In this document: positions 34,934 through 43,545 of the stretch, in pieces | Layout: every line of letters starts with the position of its first letter | Position numbering within the stretch: the stretch's first letter is position 1 | Assembly (NCBI RefSeq): GCF_016027715.1 | Contig: NZ_CP065691.1 | Location: forward strand, 248,001-312,000 | Source: Lactococcus garvieae | GTDB taxonomy: Bacteria > Bacillota > Bacilli > Lactobacillales > Streptococcaceae | Direction of reading: 5' to 3' | Length of the DNA stretch: 64,000 nt | Program-made: the position numbers and the translations under genes | Notes under the pieces: model-generated | What the model was told of the DNA's origin: nothing | Database searches by the model: none | What the model saw: only the letters and a program-made list of their open reading frames with translations

Positions 34934-36151
34934 TTGAATTATAAATTAAGAGAAATTTCCGCTGAAGAATTCGCTCAATTCAATGAAAATGTAAGCCAAG
35001 GGAGCTTTTTACAAACTCCCGAAATGGCAGAGCTGATGACGGCAAATGGCTGGGAAGTAACTTTATTGGCTGTCCAATCAGATAAAATCGAAATGGCCGC
35101 TCTTTTAGGAGCGAAAAATATGACTGGTGGTAAGCATTATGAAATCCAGTACGGCCCCATTTTCCAGACATATCAGGAAGATGTTGAACAGTTTTTCTAT
35201 CAAGAGTTACGTCAGTTTGTCAAAGAGCATGGTGGGATGGAGCTTTTAGTCATTCCGAATACAAACTATCAAGAATTCGATAGTACTGGACAGCCTCTTA
35301 CAGAAGAAAACAAGAAATTCATCACGGCTATGCAGAATCTTGACTACGCACATACAGGTTTAGAAGTAGGGTATAACAAGCGGGGCGAATCTACTTGGCA
35401 CTATATCAAGGATTTATCAGAAATCGCTGATGAGAAGAAGTTGCTCAAGTCTTACTCTAAAGATGGACAATACTCTGTTAAGAAAACACAACAATTTGGG
35501 ATTCGTGTGCGCCCCTTAGCTTATGAAGAGTTAGATAAATTCAAGAAAATTACGTCTGAAACTTCTGAGCGTCGGGGATACGATGATCATGATTTAGCTT
35601 ACTATCAAAGCCTTTACAAGACATTTGGAGATAAGGCAGAATTTTTAGTTGCGGAGATTAACTTTGCGGACTATGAAGAAGCTATTTTAGCTCAAATTGA
35701 TAAACTTACCGGGCAAATTGAAAAAACGAAAAAAGAAGGCAAGCGAAAAGAACTAGAGAGCCAATTGGAAACGCAAAAAGTTCGTTTAACAGAGGCGCGT
35801 GAATTCATTGAACAGCATGGTCGTGAAGACATTATTTTAGCAGGTTCGCTTTTCATTTATGGAGCCAGTGAAACCATTTATCTTTTTAGTGGGTCTTATG
35901 AAGCCTTTAAGAAATTATATGCTCCATTCGCTATTCAACATTATGTGATGAAAAAAACATTGGCTAGTGGCGTGAAGAGTTATAATTTCTTTGGTATTGC
36001 AGGAACTTTTGATGGAACAGATGGTGTTTTGCACTTTAAACAAAACTTTGCAGGATATGTCGTACGTAAAGTTGGTTATTTCAATTATTATCCAAAACCA
36101 CTTAAACATAAAGTTTTAAGTACAATCAAAACAATGTTAGGTAGAAAATAA
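34934..36151 (+). CDS. FemABX-family peptidyltransferase (first)
   Basis: Adds an amino acid from aminoacyl-tRNA to the lipid II stem lysine to build the interpeptide bridge. 405 aa, two GNAT-like domains with a coiled-coil arm inserted (residues about 250-295, LTGQIEKTKKEGKRKELESQ), as in FemA and MurM. Starts at TTG 34934 with AAGGA 7 nt upstream; the upstream ATG 34930 is followed by a stop. Its stop overlaps the next gene's ATG. Related to MurM/MurN/FemX, but which residue is added cannot be read. Confidence 0.85.
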   Translation: MNYKLREISAEEFAQFNENVSQGSFLQTPEMAELMTANGWEVTLLAVQSDKIEMAALLGAKNMTGGKHYEIQYGPIFQTYQEDVEQFFYQELRQFVKEHGGMELLVIPNTNYQEFDSTGQPLTEENKKFITAMQNLDYAHTGLEVGYNKRGESTWHYIKDLSEIADEKKLLKSYSKDGQYSVKKTQQFGIRVRPLAYEELDKFKKITSETSERRGYDDHDLAYYQSLYKTFGDKAEFLVAEINFADYEEAILAQIDKLTGQIEKTKKEGKRKELESQLETQKVRLTEAREFIEQHGREDIILAGSLFIYGASETIYLFSGSYEAFKKLYAPFAIQHYVMKKTLASGVKSYNFFGIAGTFDGTDGVLHFKQNFAGYVVRKVGYFNYYPKPLKHKVLSTIKTMLGRK

Positions 36152-37197
36152 TGGAATTCTTAGAAATCTCGCAAGAACAATTTGCAGCATTTGCAGCTGA
36201 AGAAACGGAGTCTTTTTTACAAACAGCCGAAATGGCAGAAATGCTTGCAAAACGTGGCTACAAGACACATTTTTTAGCTGTAAAAATAAATGATAAAATT
36301 AAGATGGCAGCGCTTATGACTTCTATCGCTGTTTCAGGCGGAGCAAGGCTTGAAATTAATTTTGGTCCAATCGGCAACTTTGACCAAATGGTCTTTAATT
36401 GTTTTATCCAAGAACTTAAAAAATATGCTAAAGCACACCAAGTTCTAGAAGTGAAAGTTCGTCCAGCAGTTAACTATATGACTTTTGACAGTAAAGGACA
36501 AGAGCTTGGAGAAGTAAATGCGTCCTTTATTGACGAAATGAAAAAACTCGGCTTGACTTACAATGGTCGACACACAGGTTATGAGGAACAAGATGCGGTA
36601 GCAGAATGGCAATATATCAAGGATCTTTCGGAAATAAATAATGAAGAAGAACTTTTGAAAAGCTATAACTCGAATGCAAAGCGAAATGTAAAAAAAGCGA
36701 TAAAAAATGAAGTTCTTGTGAAAGTAGCTACATATGATGAACTTTTCGAAGTTGAACGTTTGGTTGGCAACACAGGTGAGAAACGACACTTTGCGACAAA
36801 AGATTTAGAATATTATCAAGAGCTTTATACAGCTTTTGGAGATAAAATTGAATTCTTGATAACTTATCATGAATCAACTGCTATTGCTGCTGGTGTATTT
36901 ATAGAAGTTAATCAAGAGTTTCTCTACCTTTATGGAGGATCAGATGGAGCTTATGGTAAACTTGGAGGGCCTTTCCTCATGCAACATACCGCAATGTTAC
37001 ATGCACTGGAGCGGGGAATGAAGACCTACAATTTCTATGGTATCTCTGGTAATTTTGATGGGAGTGATGGCGTTTTGAAGTTTAAGCAAAACTTTGGTGG
37101 CTATATCACTCAAAAAGTTGGTGAATTTTCATATTATCCACAACCCATGAAATATAAACTCATTCAAGGAATGAAAAAAGTCTTAGGACGTGGTTAA
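36151..37197 (+). CDS. FemABX-family peptidyltransferase (second, no coiled-coil arm)
   Basis: 348 aa paralogue of the preceding gene, start codon shared by 1 nt with its stop. Key blocks repeat: FLQTAEMAEMLAKRG, EWQYIKDLSEI, ELLKSYNSNAKRNVKKA, GVFIEVNQEFLYLYGGSDG and YNFYGISGNFDGSDGVLKFKQNFGG. The coiled-coil arm (about 50 aa) found in the other two is missing, as in FemX-type first-residue ligases of some species. Probably adds one residue of the cross-bridge. Confidence 0.85.
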   Translation: MEFLEISQEQFAAFAAEETESFLQTAEMAEMLAKRGYKTHFLAVKINDKIKMAALMTSIAVSGGARLEINFGPIGNFDQMVFNCFIQELKKYAKAHQVLEVKVRPAVNYMTFDSKGQELGEVNASFIDEMKKLGLTYNGRHTGYEEQDAVAEWQYIKDLSEINNEEELLKSYNSNAKRNVKKAIKNEVLVKVATYDELFEVERLVGNTGEKRHFATKDLEYYQELYTAFGDKIEFLITYHESTAIAAGVFIEVNQEFLYLYGGSDGAYGKLGGPFLMQHTAMLHALERGMKTYNFYGISGNFDGSDGVLKFKQNFGGYITQKVGEFSYYPQPMKYKLIQGMKKVLGRG

Positions 37198-37202
37198 ATA
37201 AT

Positions 37203-37242
37203 AAAAAGGCTCTATGGAAAGTTTCTCCATAAAGCCTTTTTT
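37203..37242 (+). terminator. Terminator after the FemABX pair
   Basis: AAAAAGGCT...AGCCTTTTTT with an inner TATGGA/TCCATA stem. Confidence 0.88.
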
Positions 37243-37294
37243 ATTTTAAAAGTCGATAATAAAATCTCACAATGTAAAAAACTTTTGACAAATT

Positions 37295-37309
37295 TGCTAT
37301 AATGAATGC
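37295..37309 (+). promoter_or_regulatory. Leaderless-type promoter of the ferredoxin reductase gene
   Basis: Extended -10 TGCTATAAT (37295-37303), 6 nt before ATG 37310; no SD. A TTGACA lies only 7 bp upstream of the -10 and cannot serve as -35. Confidence 0.65.
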
Positions 37310-38290
37310 ATGGAAACTTTATACGATTTAACAATTATTGGTGCAGGTCCTGTTGGTCTCTACGCTGGATTTTATGCTGGAATGCGTGGTATGTCTGTTA
37401 AGATTATTGAGGCTTTAGAAGAAGCCGGTGGTCAACCTCAAACCCTCTATCCTGAAAAAATGATATATGATATAGCGGGACTCCCTGAAATTTCAGGAGC
37501 AGACTTGACAGTAAACCTTTTGACGCAGCTCGCGCGTGTGCCTCATGAACTTTACTTAAATGAGAAAGTCGAAAATATTAGTCAAGATGAAGTTGACGGT
37601 ACTTTCAAACTTCAAACAGATAAGAGAACACATAAGTCAAAAGCAGTTTTACTGACGACTGGGTCGGGATTGTTAAGTCCACGAAAACTTAATCTTGAAG
37701 GTGAAGATGAACTCCATAATGTAGGAAAACTTAACTACTTCATTAAGAGTTTAGAAGAATATCGAGGAAAAGAAGTTGCGGTTCTTGGTGGGGGAGACAG
37801 TGCTTTAGACTGGGCATTAATGTTAGAAAAAGTAGCCAGTAAAGTTCATTTGATTCATCGTCGTCCTTCATTTAGAGCGCACGCCCTCACTGTGGCAGAG
37901 CTTGAACAATCAACAGTTAAAGTCCATACACCTTATTTGCCGAATCATTTATCTACAAAAGGTCTCCACCTTCAACGTGTGAAGTCAGAAGAAATACATC
38001 CTTTGGAAGTAGAAAAAATATTAGTAAATTATGGTATGATGACAAATCATGTGAATCTTAGTGAAGAACTAGAAATGAGCCGTCGAGGAAGAATTCAATC
38101 CAATCGTCAGCAGCAAACAAATATTTCAGGCTTATATGTAGCGGGTGACGCCAGTGATTATGAAGGAAAAGCACCTTTGATGTCTGTCGGTTTTGGTGAA
38201 GCCGTACTGGCTATCAATGATATGACCCAAAAGTTAGAGTTCAGTCACAGCTTACAAAAAGGTCATTCTTCAAGCCTATTTGGTAAATGA
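37310..38290 (+). CDS. Ferredoxin/flavodoxin-NADP+ reductase, TrxB-like
   Basis: 326 aa flavoprotein. FAD site IIGAGPVGLYAGFYAG at the start and NADPH site VAVLGGGDSALDWAL near residue 160, with YVAGDASDYEGKAPLMSVGFGEA near the end. The CxxC pair of true thioredoxin reductase is absent, which places it with the YumC-type ferredoxin-NADP+ reductases. Stands alone behind a leaderless-type promoter. Confidence 0.9.
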   Translation: METLYDLTIIGAGPVGLYAGFYAGMRGMSVKIIEALEEAGGQPQTLYPEKMIYDIAGLPEISGADLTVNLLTQLARVPHELYLNEKVENISQDEVDGTFKLQTDKRTHKSKAVLLTTGSGLLSPRKLNLEGEDELHNVGKLNYFIKSLEEYRGKEVAVLGGGDSALDWALMLEKVASKVHLIHRRPSFRAHALTVAELEQSTVKVHTPYLPNHLSTKGLHLQRVKSEEIHPLEVEKILVNYGMMTNHVNLSEELEMSRRGRIQSNRQQQTNISGLYVAGDASDYEGKAPLMSVGFGEAVLAINDMTQKLEFSHSLQKGHSSSLFGK

Positions 38291-38303
38291 CAGGAAAATA
38301 AGG

Positions 38304-38309
38304 TATAAT
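38304..38309 (+). promoter_or_regulatory. -10 of cvpA-mutS2
   Basis: TATAAT at 38304-38309; -35 not clear. SD AGGAAAAC before cvpA. Confidence 0.5.
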
Positions 38310-38351
38310 GGGTAGGAATACGAATGATTTACAGGAATTTAGGAAAACATT

Positions 38352-38906
38352 ATGCTTATTAACTTACTCATTTTAATATTACTTGTATGGTCTTTTATAG
38401 TTGGCTATTCTCGCGGTTTGATTTTGCAAGCTCTCTATAGTTTGGGAATAATTATTTCGGCTATTATTGCCTTCTTAAATTATAAGGAATTAGCTTCCCA
38501 TCTGACGATGTGGGTGCCTTTTTCCAGTGCTACTGCTGATTCTCGACTGCTTTTCTTTGATAACAGTATGCTTTTCCAGATTGATGATGCTTTCTACGCC
38601 GGACTTGCTTTTATCCTAATTTTTGTGGTGTCCTATGTGATTATTCGTTTGATTGGGCTTTTTGTGCATATCACGCGTCTCCAGCCGCTTGGAAAAAACG
38701 GGAAAATTATTGCAGGTGTTTTGGCAGTGGGGGCGACTTATTTTGGTCTACAAATGGCCGTTACCTTATTGGCGCTTGTACCTATGCCAGTGGTACAAAA
38801 TCATTTGAATGCTTCGGCACTCGTCCGCCTTATGGTAAGTCATACCCCAATTTCTTCGGGAATGCTGAAAAATATCTTTATTGAGAACATAATAGGTAAT
38901 CTTTAA
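38352..38906 (+). CDS. cvpA: CvpA family membrane protein
   Basis: 184 aa with four TM helices; N-terminal INLLILILLVWSFIVGYSRGL is the CvpA start. In enterobacteria CvpA is needed for colicin V production and envelope homeostasis; in Firmicutes it commonly precedes mutS2, as here (5 nt apart). Biochemical role not established. Confidence 0.9.
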   Translation: MLINLLILILLVWSFIVGYSRGLILQALYSLGIIISAIIAFLNYKELASHLTMWVPFSSATADSRLLFFDNSMLFQIDDAFYAGLAFILIFVVSYVIIRLIGLFVHITRLQPLGKNGKIIAGVLAVGATYFGLQMAVTLLALVPMPVVQNHLNASALVRLMVSHTPISSGMLKNIFIENIIGNL

Positions 38907-38911
38907 AACTT

Positions 38912-41248
38912 ATGAATAAAAAAATTATCCAAATTTTAGAATTTGACAAGGTCAAAGAGCAATTCTTGGCCTTTTTAACAACAGCTCAGGGAAAAAAAGA
39001 GTTGGCTGAATTAGAGCCACTTTCTGATCCTAAAAAAATCCAAACATTGTTTGATGAATTAGCTGAATTTGAAAATTTAGCGCAAGAAAATGGGCAAATT
39101 CATCTTTCTAAAACAGCAGATATCAGTGAAATACTACGACGTCTAGAACTTGATGCACAGCTTAGTGGCCGTGAATTTGTTGAAATTAAAAAAATTGTCC
39201 AACAAGGATTAAATATTCTGCGTTATTTTGATGAAGCAGAGAATGTAAATATTCCTACTCTAGAAGAACTTATCAGTAAATTTGCAGAACTTTCTTCTGT
39301 TAACAAGGAACTAGAAATATTTGACAATTCTGGCACACTCTATGATAATGCTTCATCTGAGCTAATGCACATACGCTCTGCAATTAAACGTTATCAGTCC
39401 GACATAAAAAAAGTGATGCAAGAGCTTTTGTCTAAAAATGCAGGGGCTTTAACAGAAAACTTGATTACAGTTCGTAATGATCGACAAGTGTTACCTGTCC
39501 GTGCGGATAGCAAGAATAAAATCTCTGGTGTCGTTCATGATATGTCAGCAACAGGTCAAACGCTCTATATTGAACCTAACGCTGTCGTTTCGCTTAATAA
39601 CAATCTGAACCAAAAGAAAATTGAAGAGAAAAATGAAATCATTCGCATCTTCCGCGAATTAAGCGAGAAGTTAAAACCATTCACTCCAGATATCCGACAA
39701 AATGCTTGGTTGCAGGGGCATTTAGATTTAATTAAAGCGAAGTACAATTATCTATTGAAATACAAAGCAAGTATTCCGGAATTGGCAGCTGATAATGACA
39801 TATGTTTCTATGAGGCGCGTCACCCGCTGATTGATCCCAAAGTTGTTGTGGCAAATGACATAAAGTTTGACAGTAAACTAAATACGATTGTAATCACTGG
39901 ACCCAATACTGGTGGTAAAACGATTACCTTGAAGACAGTCGGCCTTTTGACTATAATGGCACAGTCTGGTTTGCCTATTTTGACCAGTGCGGGAAGTCGG
40001 GCACACATTTTTTCTGAAATCTTTGCGGACATTGGAGACGAACAATCCATTGAGCAAAGCCTCTCAACTTTCTCAAGTCATATGACAAATATTGTCGAAA
40101 TTTTAGAAAAAGCTGATCATACATCATTGGTTCTTTTTGATGAGCTGGGTGCAGGTACAGATCCTAAAGAAGGAGCTGCCTTGGCCATTGCTATTTTAGA
40201 ATTTTTGCGTAAAAAACATGTGAAAACACTGGCGAGTACCCACTATCCAGAACTTAAGGCTTACGGTGTAGAAACACCAGAGGTTATTAATGCCAGCATG
40301 GAATTTGATATTGATAAGATGCGCCCAGTTTTTCGTCTACAGCTTGGTGTGCCAGGTCGGTCAAATGCTTTAGAAATCTCACGACGCATAGGTTTATCAG
40401 ATCAGATTATTCAGGAAGCCAGCAATATGGTCTCGGATGAAGAACATGACGTGAACCATATGATTGCGAGCCTTGAAGAGAAAACCAAGGAAGTTACAGA
40501 AGCAGCAGCAAATATCAAAAGGCTGGAAAGAGAGAATATTAACCTCCACAAGGATTTAACTCGAGTTTATGATCAAGTGAATCGAGAACGTGATTTAGAA
40601 CTTCAAAAAGCAAAACAAGAAGCCCAAGAAGTTGTGAAAAAAGCAAGCCAAGAGGCTCAAGATATTCTCAAAAATCTCAATGAAAAAGCGCAACTTAAGC
40701 CCCATGAAATTATTGCTGCTCGTGGTGAACTCGAGAATCTAGTTCCTTCTGTTGATTACAGTAAGAATAAAATTTTGAAAAAAGCAAAAGCTCAGCGCGG
40801 TCTTAAACAAGGCGCAGAAGTTGTTGTTACGGCTTATGGACAACGTGGTAAGCTTATTCGCCTGGAAAAAGACGGGCGTTGGCAAGTTCAGATGGGTTCA
40901 ATAATGACCAAACTGCAAGAAGATGAATTTGAGCTGACAGAAGAAGAAATTGCGAAAAGCCAACCCGCCAAGACAAAAGCTGTTACACGGAAAGTAAGCA
41001 ATAAAGTTAAAGCACAATTAGATTTACGTGGCATGCGTTATGAAGAAGCAGAACTTGAGCTGGATAATTACATTGACCAAGCATTGCTTGCTAATCTTTT
41101 ACAAATCACAATTGTGCATGGTATTGGTACTGGCGTAATTCGTGAAATGGTGCAGAAAAAGTTGCAAAAACACCGTCATATTAAGAGTTATGAATATGCT
41201 CCTGTAAATGCTGGTGGAAGTGGCGCAACAATTGCTACTTTAAAATGA
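38912..41248 (+). CDS. mutS2: MutS2 endonuclease / ribosome rescue factor
   Basis: 778 aa. MutS-type ATPase with GPNTGGKT (Walker A, residue about 330), STFSSHMTNI and VLFDELGAGTDPKEGAALAIAILE, a long coiled coil (about 510-600), and a C-terminal Smr domain (LDLRGMRYEEAELELDNYID, IVHGIGTGVIREMV). MutS2 suppresses recombination and, in Bacillus, splits collided ribosomes via Smr. Paired with cvpA. Confidence 0.95.
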   Translation: MNKKIIQILEFDKVKEQFLAFLTTAQGKKELAELEPLSDPKKIQTLFDELAEFENLAQENGQIHLSKTADISEILRRLELDAQLSGREFVEIKKIVQQGLNILRYFDEAENVNIPTLEELISKFAELSSVNKELEIFDNSGTLYDNASSELMHIRSAIKRYQSDIKKVMQELLSKNAGALTENLITVRNDRQVLPVRADSKNKISGVVHDMSATGQTLYIEPNAVVSLNNNLNQKKIEEKNEIIRIFRELSEKLKPFTPDIRQNAWLQGHLDLIKAKYNYLLKYKASIPELAADNDICFYEARHPLIDPKVVVANDIKFDSKLNTIVITGPNTGGKTITLKTVGLLTIMAQSGLPILTSAGSRAHIFSEIFADIGDEQSIEQSLSTFSSHMTNIVEILEKADHTSLVLFDELGAGTDPKEGAALAIAILEFLRKKHVKTLASTHYPELKAYGVETPEVINASMEFDIDKMRPVFRLQLGVPGRSNALEISRRIGLSDQIIQEASNMVSDEEHDVNHMIASLEEKTKEVTEAAANIKRLERENINLHKDLTRVYDQVNRERDLELQKAKQEAQEVVKKASQEAQDILKNLNEKAQLKPHEIIAARGELENLVPSVDYSKNKILKKAKAQRGLKQGAEVVVTAYGQRGKLIRLEKDGRWQVQMGSIMTKLQEDEFELTEEEIAKSQPAKTKAVTRKVSNKVKAQLDLRGMRYEEAELELDNYIDQALLANLLQITIVHGIGTGVIREMVQKKLQKHRHIKSYEYAPVNAGGSGATIATLK

Positions 41249-41275
41249 CTTAAATTGTAAAGAAAATCATAATAT

Positions 41276-41304
41276 TTGTAAAGCAGTTAAAAATTCGCTA
41301 GAAT
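41276..41304 (+). promoter_or_regulatory. trxA promoter
   Basis: TTGTAA (41276-41281), 17 bp, TAGAAT (41299-41304). Confidence 0.7.
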
Positions 41305-41334
41305 GTAGTCATAATAAAGAACGAGGAAATAAAA

Positions 41335-41649
41335 ATGGAATATAATATCACTGATGCTACTTTTAAAGAAGAAATTAAAGATGGACTAGTACTTGTAGAT
41401 TTTTGGGCAACATGGTGTGGTCCTTGTCGTATGCAAGCACCTATTTTGGAACAATTGGGAGAAGAACTTGACGAGTCAGAACTTAAAATTTGTAAACTTG
41501 ATGTCGATGAAAATCCTGAAACACCACAAGCTTTCGGTGTAATGAGCATTCCTACATTGATTTTCTTTAAAGATGGTCAAATGGTTAAACAAGTAGTTGG
41601 AGTTCAAACTAAAGCTCAACTCAAAGCTGCTGTTGCAGAATTATCATAA
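41335..41649 (+). CDS. trxA: Thioredoxin
   Basis: 104 aa with the redox site WCGPCR (C28, C31) and cis-Pro in [20 protein letters not shown]. Serves as disulphide reductant, including for the ArsC-type enzyme earlier in the window. Single gene with promoter and terminator. Confidence 0.97.
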   Translation: MEYNITDATFKEEIKDGLVLVDFWATWCGPCRMQAPILEQLGEELDESELKICKLDVDENPETPQAFGVMSIPTLIFFKDGQMVKQVVGVQTKAQLKAAVAELS

Positions 41650-41660
41650 AATAAAATTAT

Positions 41661-41691
41661 AAGAAATACCATGGCCGGTATTTCTTTTTTT
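41661..41691 (+). terminator. trxA terminator
   Basis: AAGAAATACC / GGTATTTCTT, loop ATGGCC, T run. Confidence 0.9.
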
Positions 41692-41742
41692 GTAATATAA
41701 TTTGTCTCTTCAAGTGATAGACAGCATTTCTCGTAAAACAGC

Positions 41743-41771
41743 GTGACAAATAGCGAGCAAAATGGTATCAT
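41743..41771 (+). promoter_or_regulatory. Promoter of the DUF2969 gene
   Basis: GTGACA (41743-41748), 17 bp, extended -10 TGGTATCAT (41763-41771). Confidence 0.7.
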
Positions 41772-41820
41772 GGAAAAGTTGAGGTTAAATTCTCTATATT
41801 TAAAGTTAAAGGAGTTTAAA

Positions 41821-42024
41821 ATGTCTAAGAAAAAAGATACAGAAATTGAAATTATTGATACAAAAACTGGTGTTCAAGTCAAATCAGGCAAAAAAATCAT
41901 CGCTGAAATTAATGAAGAAAATGGCAATTTTGTCGTCCTTACTTCTGGAAAAGAACTTACAGTAACGCGTAATTTTGCGGATGCCTTGGAAGAAGCAATT
42001 AAAGCTTACAATTTGGGTGCCTAA
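41821..42024 (+). CDS. DUF2969 family protein
   Basis: 67 aa from ATG 41821 with SD AAAGGAG; the longer in-frame extension to 41743 begins inside the promoter and is not coding. Sequence MSKKKDTEIEIIDTKTG with ITEINEENGNFVV-like beta strands fits the small Lactobacillales-specific DUF2969 family of unknown function. A 9-bp inverted repeat (42010-42018 with 42029-42037) covers the stop codon. Confidence 0.8.
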   Translation: MSKKKDTEIEIIDTKTGVQVKSGKKIIAEINEENGNFVVLTSGKELTVTRNFADALEEAIKAYNLGA

Positions 42025-42070
42025 ACTTACCCAAATTACCATCTTATACTTATAAATGAATAGTAAATTC

Positions 42071-42099
42071 TTGAAAACTATTTATTAATTTGATAAAAT
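42071..42099 (+). promoter_or_regulatory. tRNA-Gln promoter
   Basis: TTGAAA (42071-42076), 17 bp, extended -10 TGATAAAAT (42091-42099). Confidence 0.8.
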
Positions 42100-42125
42100 A
42101 TTTACTGTTGTCGAAAGATAGACAG

Positions 42126-42197
42126 TGGGGTATAGCCAAGCGGTAAGGCAAGGGACTTTGACTCCCTCATGCGTTGGTTCGAATCCAGCTACCCCAG
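42126..42197 (+). tRNA. tRNA-Gln (TTG)
   Basis: 72-nt cloverleaf: acceptor TGGGGTA / TACCCCA with discriminator G, anticodon TTG in GACTTTGACTC, T-arm GGTTCGAATCC. CCA is not encoded. Own promoter and terminator. Confidence 0.95.
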
Positions 42198-42205
42198 TTA
42201 TGCAG

Positions 42206-42233
42206 ACAGGTTCAAACTGAGCCTGTTTTTTTT
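42206..42233 (+). terminator. tRNA-Gln terminator
   Basis: ACAGGTTC / GAGCCTGT (one G-U), eight T. Confidence 0.88.
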
Positions 42234-42242
42234 AATAATTTT

Positions 42243-42257
42243 TGATAGAATAGAGAT
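42243..42257 (+). promoter_or_regulatory. Leaderless-type promoter of the third FemABX gene
   Basis: Extended -10 TGATAGAAT (42243-42251), 6 nt before ATG 42258; no SD. Confidence 0.6.
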
Positions 42258-43427
42258 ATGTATACAGTAAAAATTGGACTTGATGCTCATCTTCATGATG
42301 AGTTTGTTGCTGCCTCGGGCATGCCAAACCTCTTACAAACGTCAAAATGGGCTACAATTAAAAGTAGTTGGAAATCAGAAATCATTGGTTTTTATAAAGA
42401 TAAAAGATTGGTTGCTAGTAGTTTAGTTTTAATTCGCCCGCTTCCCCTTGGATTTACGATGCTGTATATTCCGCGTGGGATTTTGATGGATTATACAGAT
42501 AAAGCTTTATTAAAGTTTGTTTTGTTAGAATTGAAAAAATTTGGGAAAAGACAGAAAGCACTTTTCATCAAATTTGACCCTGCTTATAAATTTGATGATG
42601 CGTATGATATCATGACAAATTTAACAAATGCTGGCGTTGAATATACTGGACGTACTACAGAAATGCACGATACAATTCAACCAAGGTATAATGCTGTCAT
42701 TTATAAAGAAGATTTTTCAGAAGAAGTTCTGGATAAAAAAACACGTCAATTTATTCGCAAGGCAAGAAATTCTTACCCAGAAGTTATTTTTGGGGGAAAG
42801 GAGCTAGTCCCTGTATTTGCTGAATTAATGAAAAAGACAGAGGCCCGCAAAAATGTAAGCCTTCGTAATGCCGACTACTATACCAAACTTTTGGACACAT
42901 ATGGTTCAGATGCCTTCATAACTTTAGTGAAATTTGATATGTCTAAAGTGAAGGCTGACATGGAAGCCAATGTGGAAAAAATCAAAGATAATCAATCAAA
43001 AGCGAAGAATGAAAAGCGCCTAAAAACTCTAACTGAAGAGCTGGCAATTGCGGAAAAAAATGTTTCTGATATTTCTGCTTTTATTGCTGAAAAAGGCGCA
43101 GTTATTCCTGTAGCTGGCACTTTATCTATTAATGCTTTTGGTGCCGCAGAGACTCTGTATGCGGGAACAGACACAGCTTTTCAAAAGTATTATCCTTCTT
43201 ACCTCGTATGGTTTGAAACCATTCAACATGCTTTTGAAAAGGGTGCAAATACCCTTAATATGGGTGGTTTGGAAAATTCTCTTTCGGAAAAAGATGGACT
43301 TTTGAAATTCAAAAAGCATTTCAATCCTCGTATAGAAGAATATGTGGGCGAATTTGACTTACCTGTGAGCAAACTCCTCTATAAAATGGCGAATTCATTG
43401 TATATGCGCCGGAAGACAAAACATTGA
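42258..43427 (+). CDS. FemABX-family peptidyltransferase (third)
   Basis: 389 aa, more distant from the two at 35-37 kb. Domains: GNAT-like halves around a coiled-coil arm (residues about 236-275, MEANVEKIKDNQSKAKNEKR). Blocks LLQTSKWATIKSSW, YIPRGILMDYTD, IRKARNSYPEV and LNMGGLENSLSEKDGLLKFKKHF match the FemA/MurN type. Sits just before the cell-division cluster. Predicted leaderless. Residue specificity unknown. Confidence 0.85.
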   Translation: MYTVKIGLDAHLHDEFVAASGMPNLLQTSKWATIKSSWKSEIIGFYKDKRLVASSLVLIRPLPLGFTMLYIPRGILMDYTDKALLKFVLLELKKFGKRQKALFIKFDPAYKFDDAYDIMTNLTNAGVEYTGRTTEMHDTIQPRYNAVIYKEDFSEEVLDKKTRQFIRKARNSYPEVIFGGKELVPVFAELMKKTEARKNVSLRNADYYTKLLDTYGSDAFITLVKFDMSKVKADMEANVEKIKDNQSKAKNEKRLKTLTEELAIAEKNVSDISAFIAEKGAVIPVAGTLSINAFGAAETLYAGTDTAFQKYYPSYLVWFETIQHAFEKGANTLNMGGLENSLSEKDGLLKFKKHFNPRIEEYVGEFDLPVSKLLYKMANSLYMRRKTKH

Positions 43428-43442
43428 GGACTGACAGAAAAA

Positions 43443-43462
43443 GTTTACAAGAGGTTGTAAAC
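43443..43462. repeat. Inverted repeat upstream of rsmH promoter
   Basis: GTTTACAA (43443-43450) and TTGTAAAC (43455-43462), perfect 8-bp arms, 4-bp spacer GAGG. The same half-site TTGTAAAC recurs at 43538-43545 next to the rsmH ATG, with TGTAAAC at 43531-43537. Confidence 0.85.
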
Positions 43463-43484
43463 TACTATACATTTTTGAGAAAAA

Positions 43485-43493
43485 TGTTATAAT
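43485..43493 (+). promoter_or_regulatory. Promoter of the division cluster
   Basis: Extended -10 TGTTATAAT (43485-43493); weak -35. Confidence 0.65.
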
Positions 43494-43545
43494 GAATATT
43501 AGCTATTAGGGAAGGATGGCGTTTTTCGCCTGTAAACTTGTAAAC

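Noticed and set aside
35690-35830. Insertion in the first FemABX gene
   Set aside because: The extra stretch is the normal coiled-coil arm of FemA-type enzymes, also present in the third paralogue.
36445-36789. 114-aa reverse-strand ORF within the second FemABX gene
   Set aside because: Antisense shadow, no SD, sequence of low complexity.
37285-37290. TTGACA near the ferredoxin reductase start as a -35
   Set aside because: Only 7 bp from the TATAAT, so it cannot pair with it; no second -10 at 17 bp.
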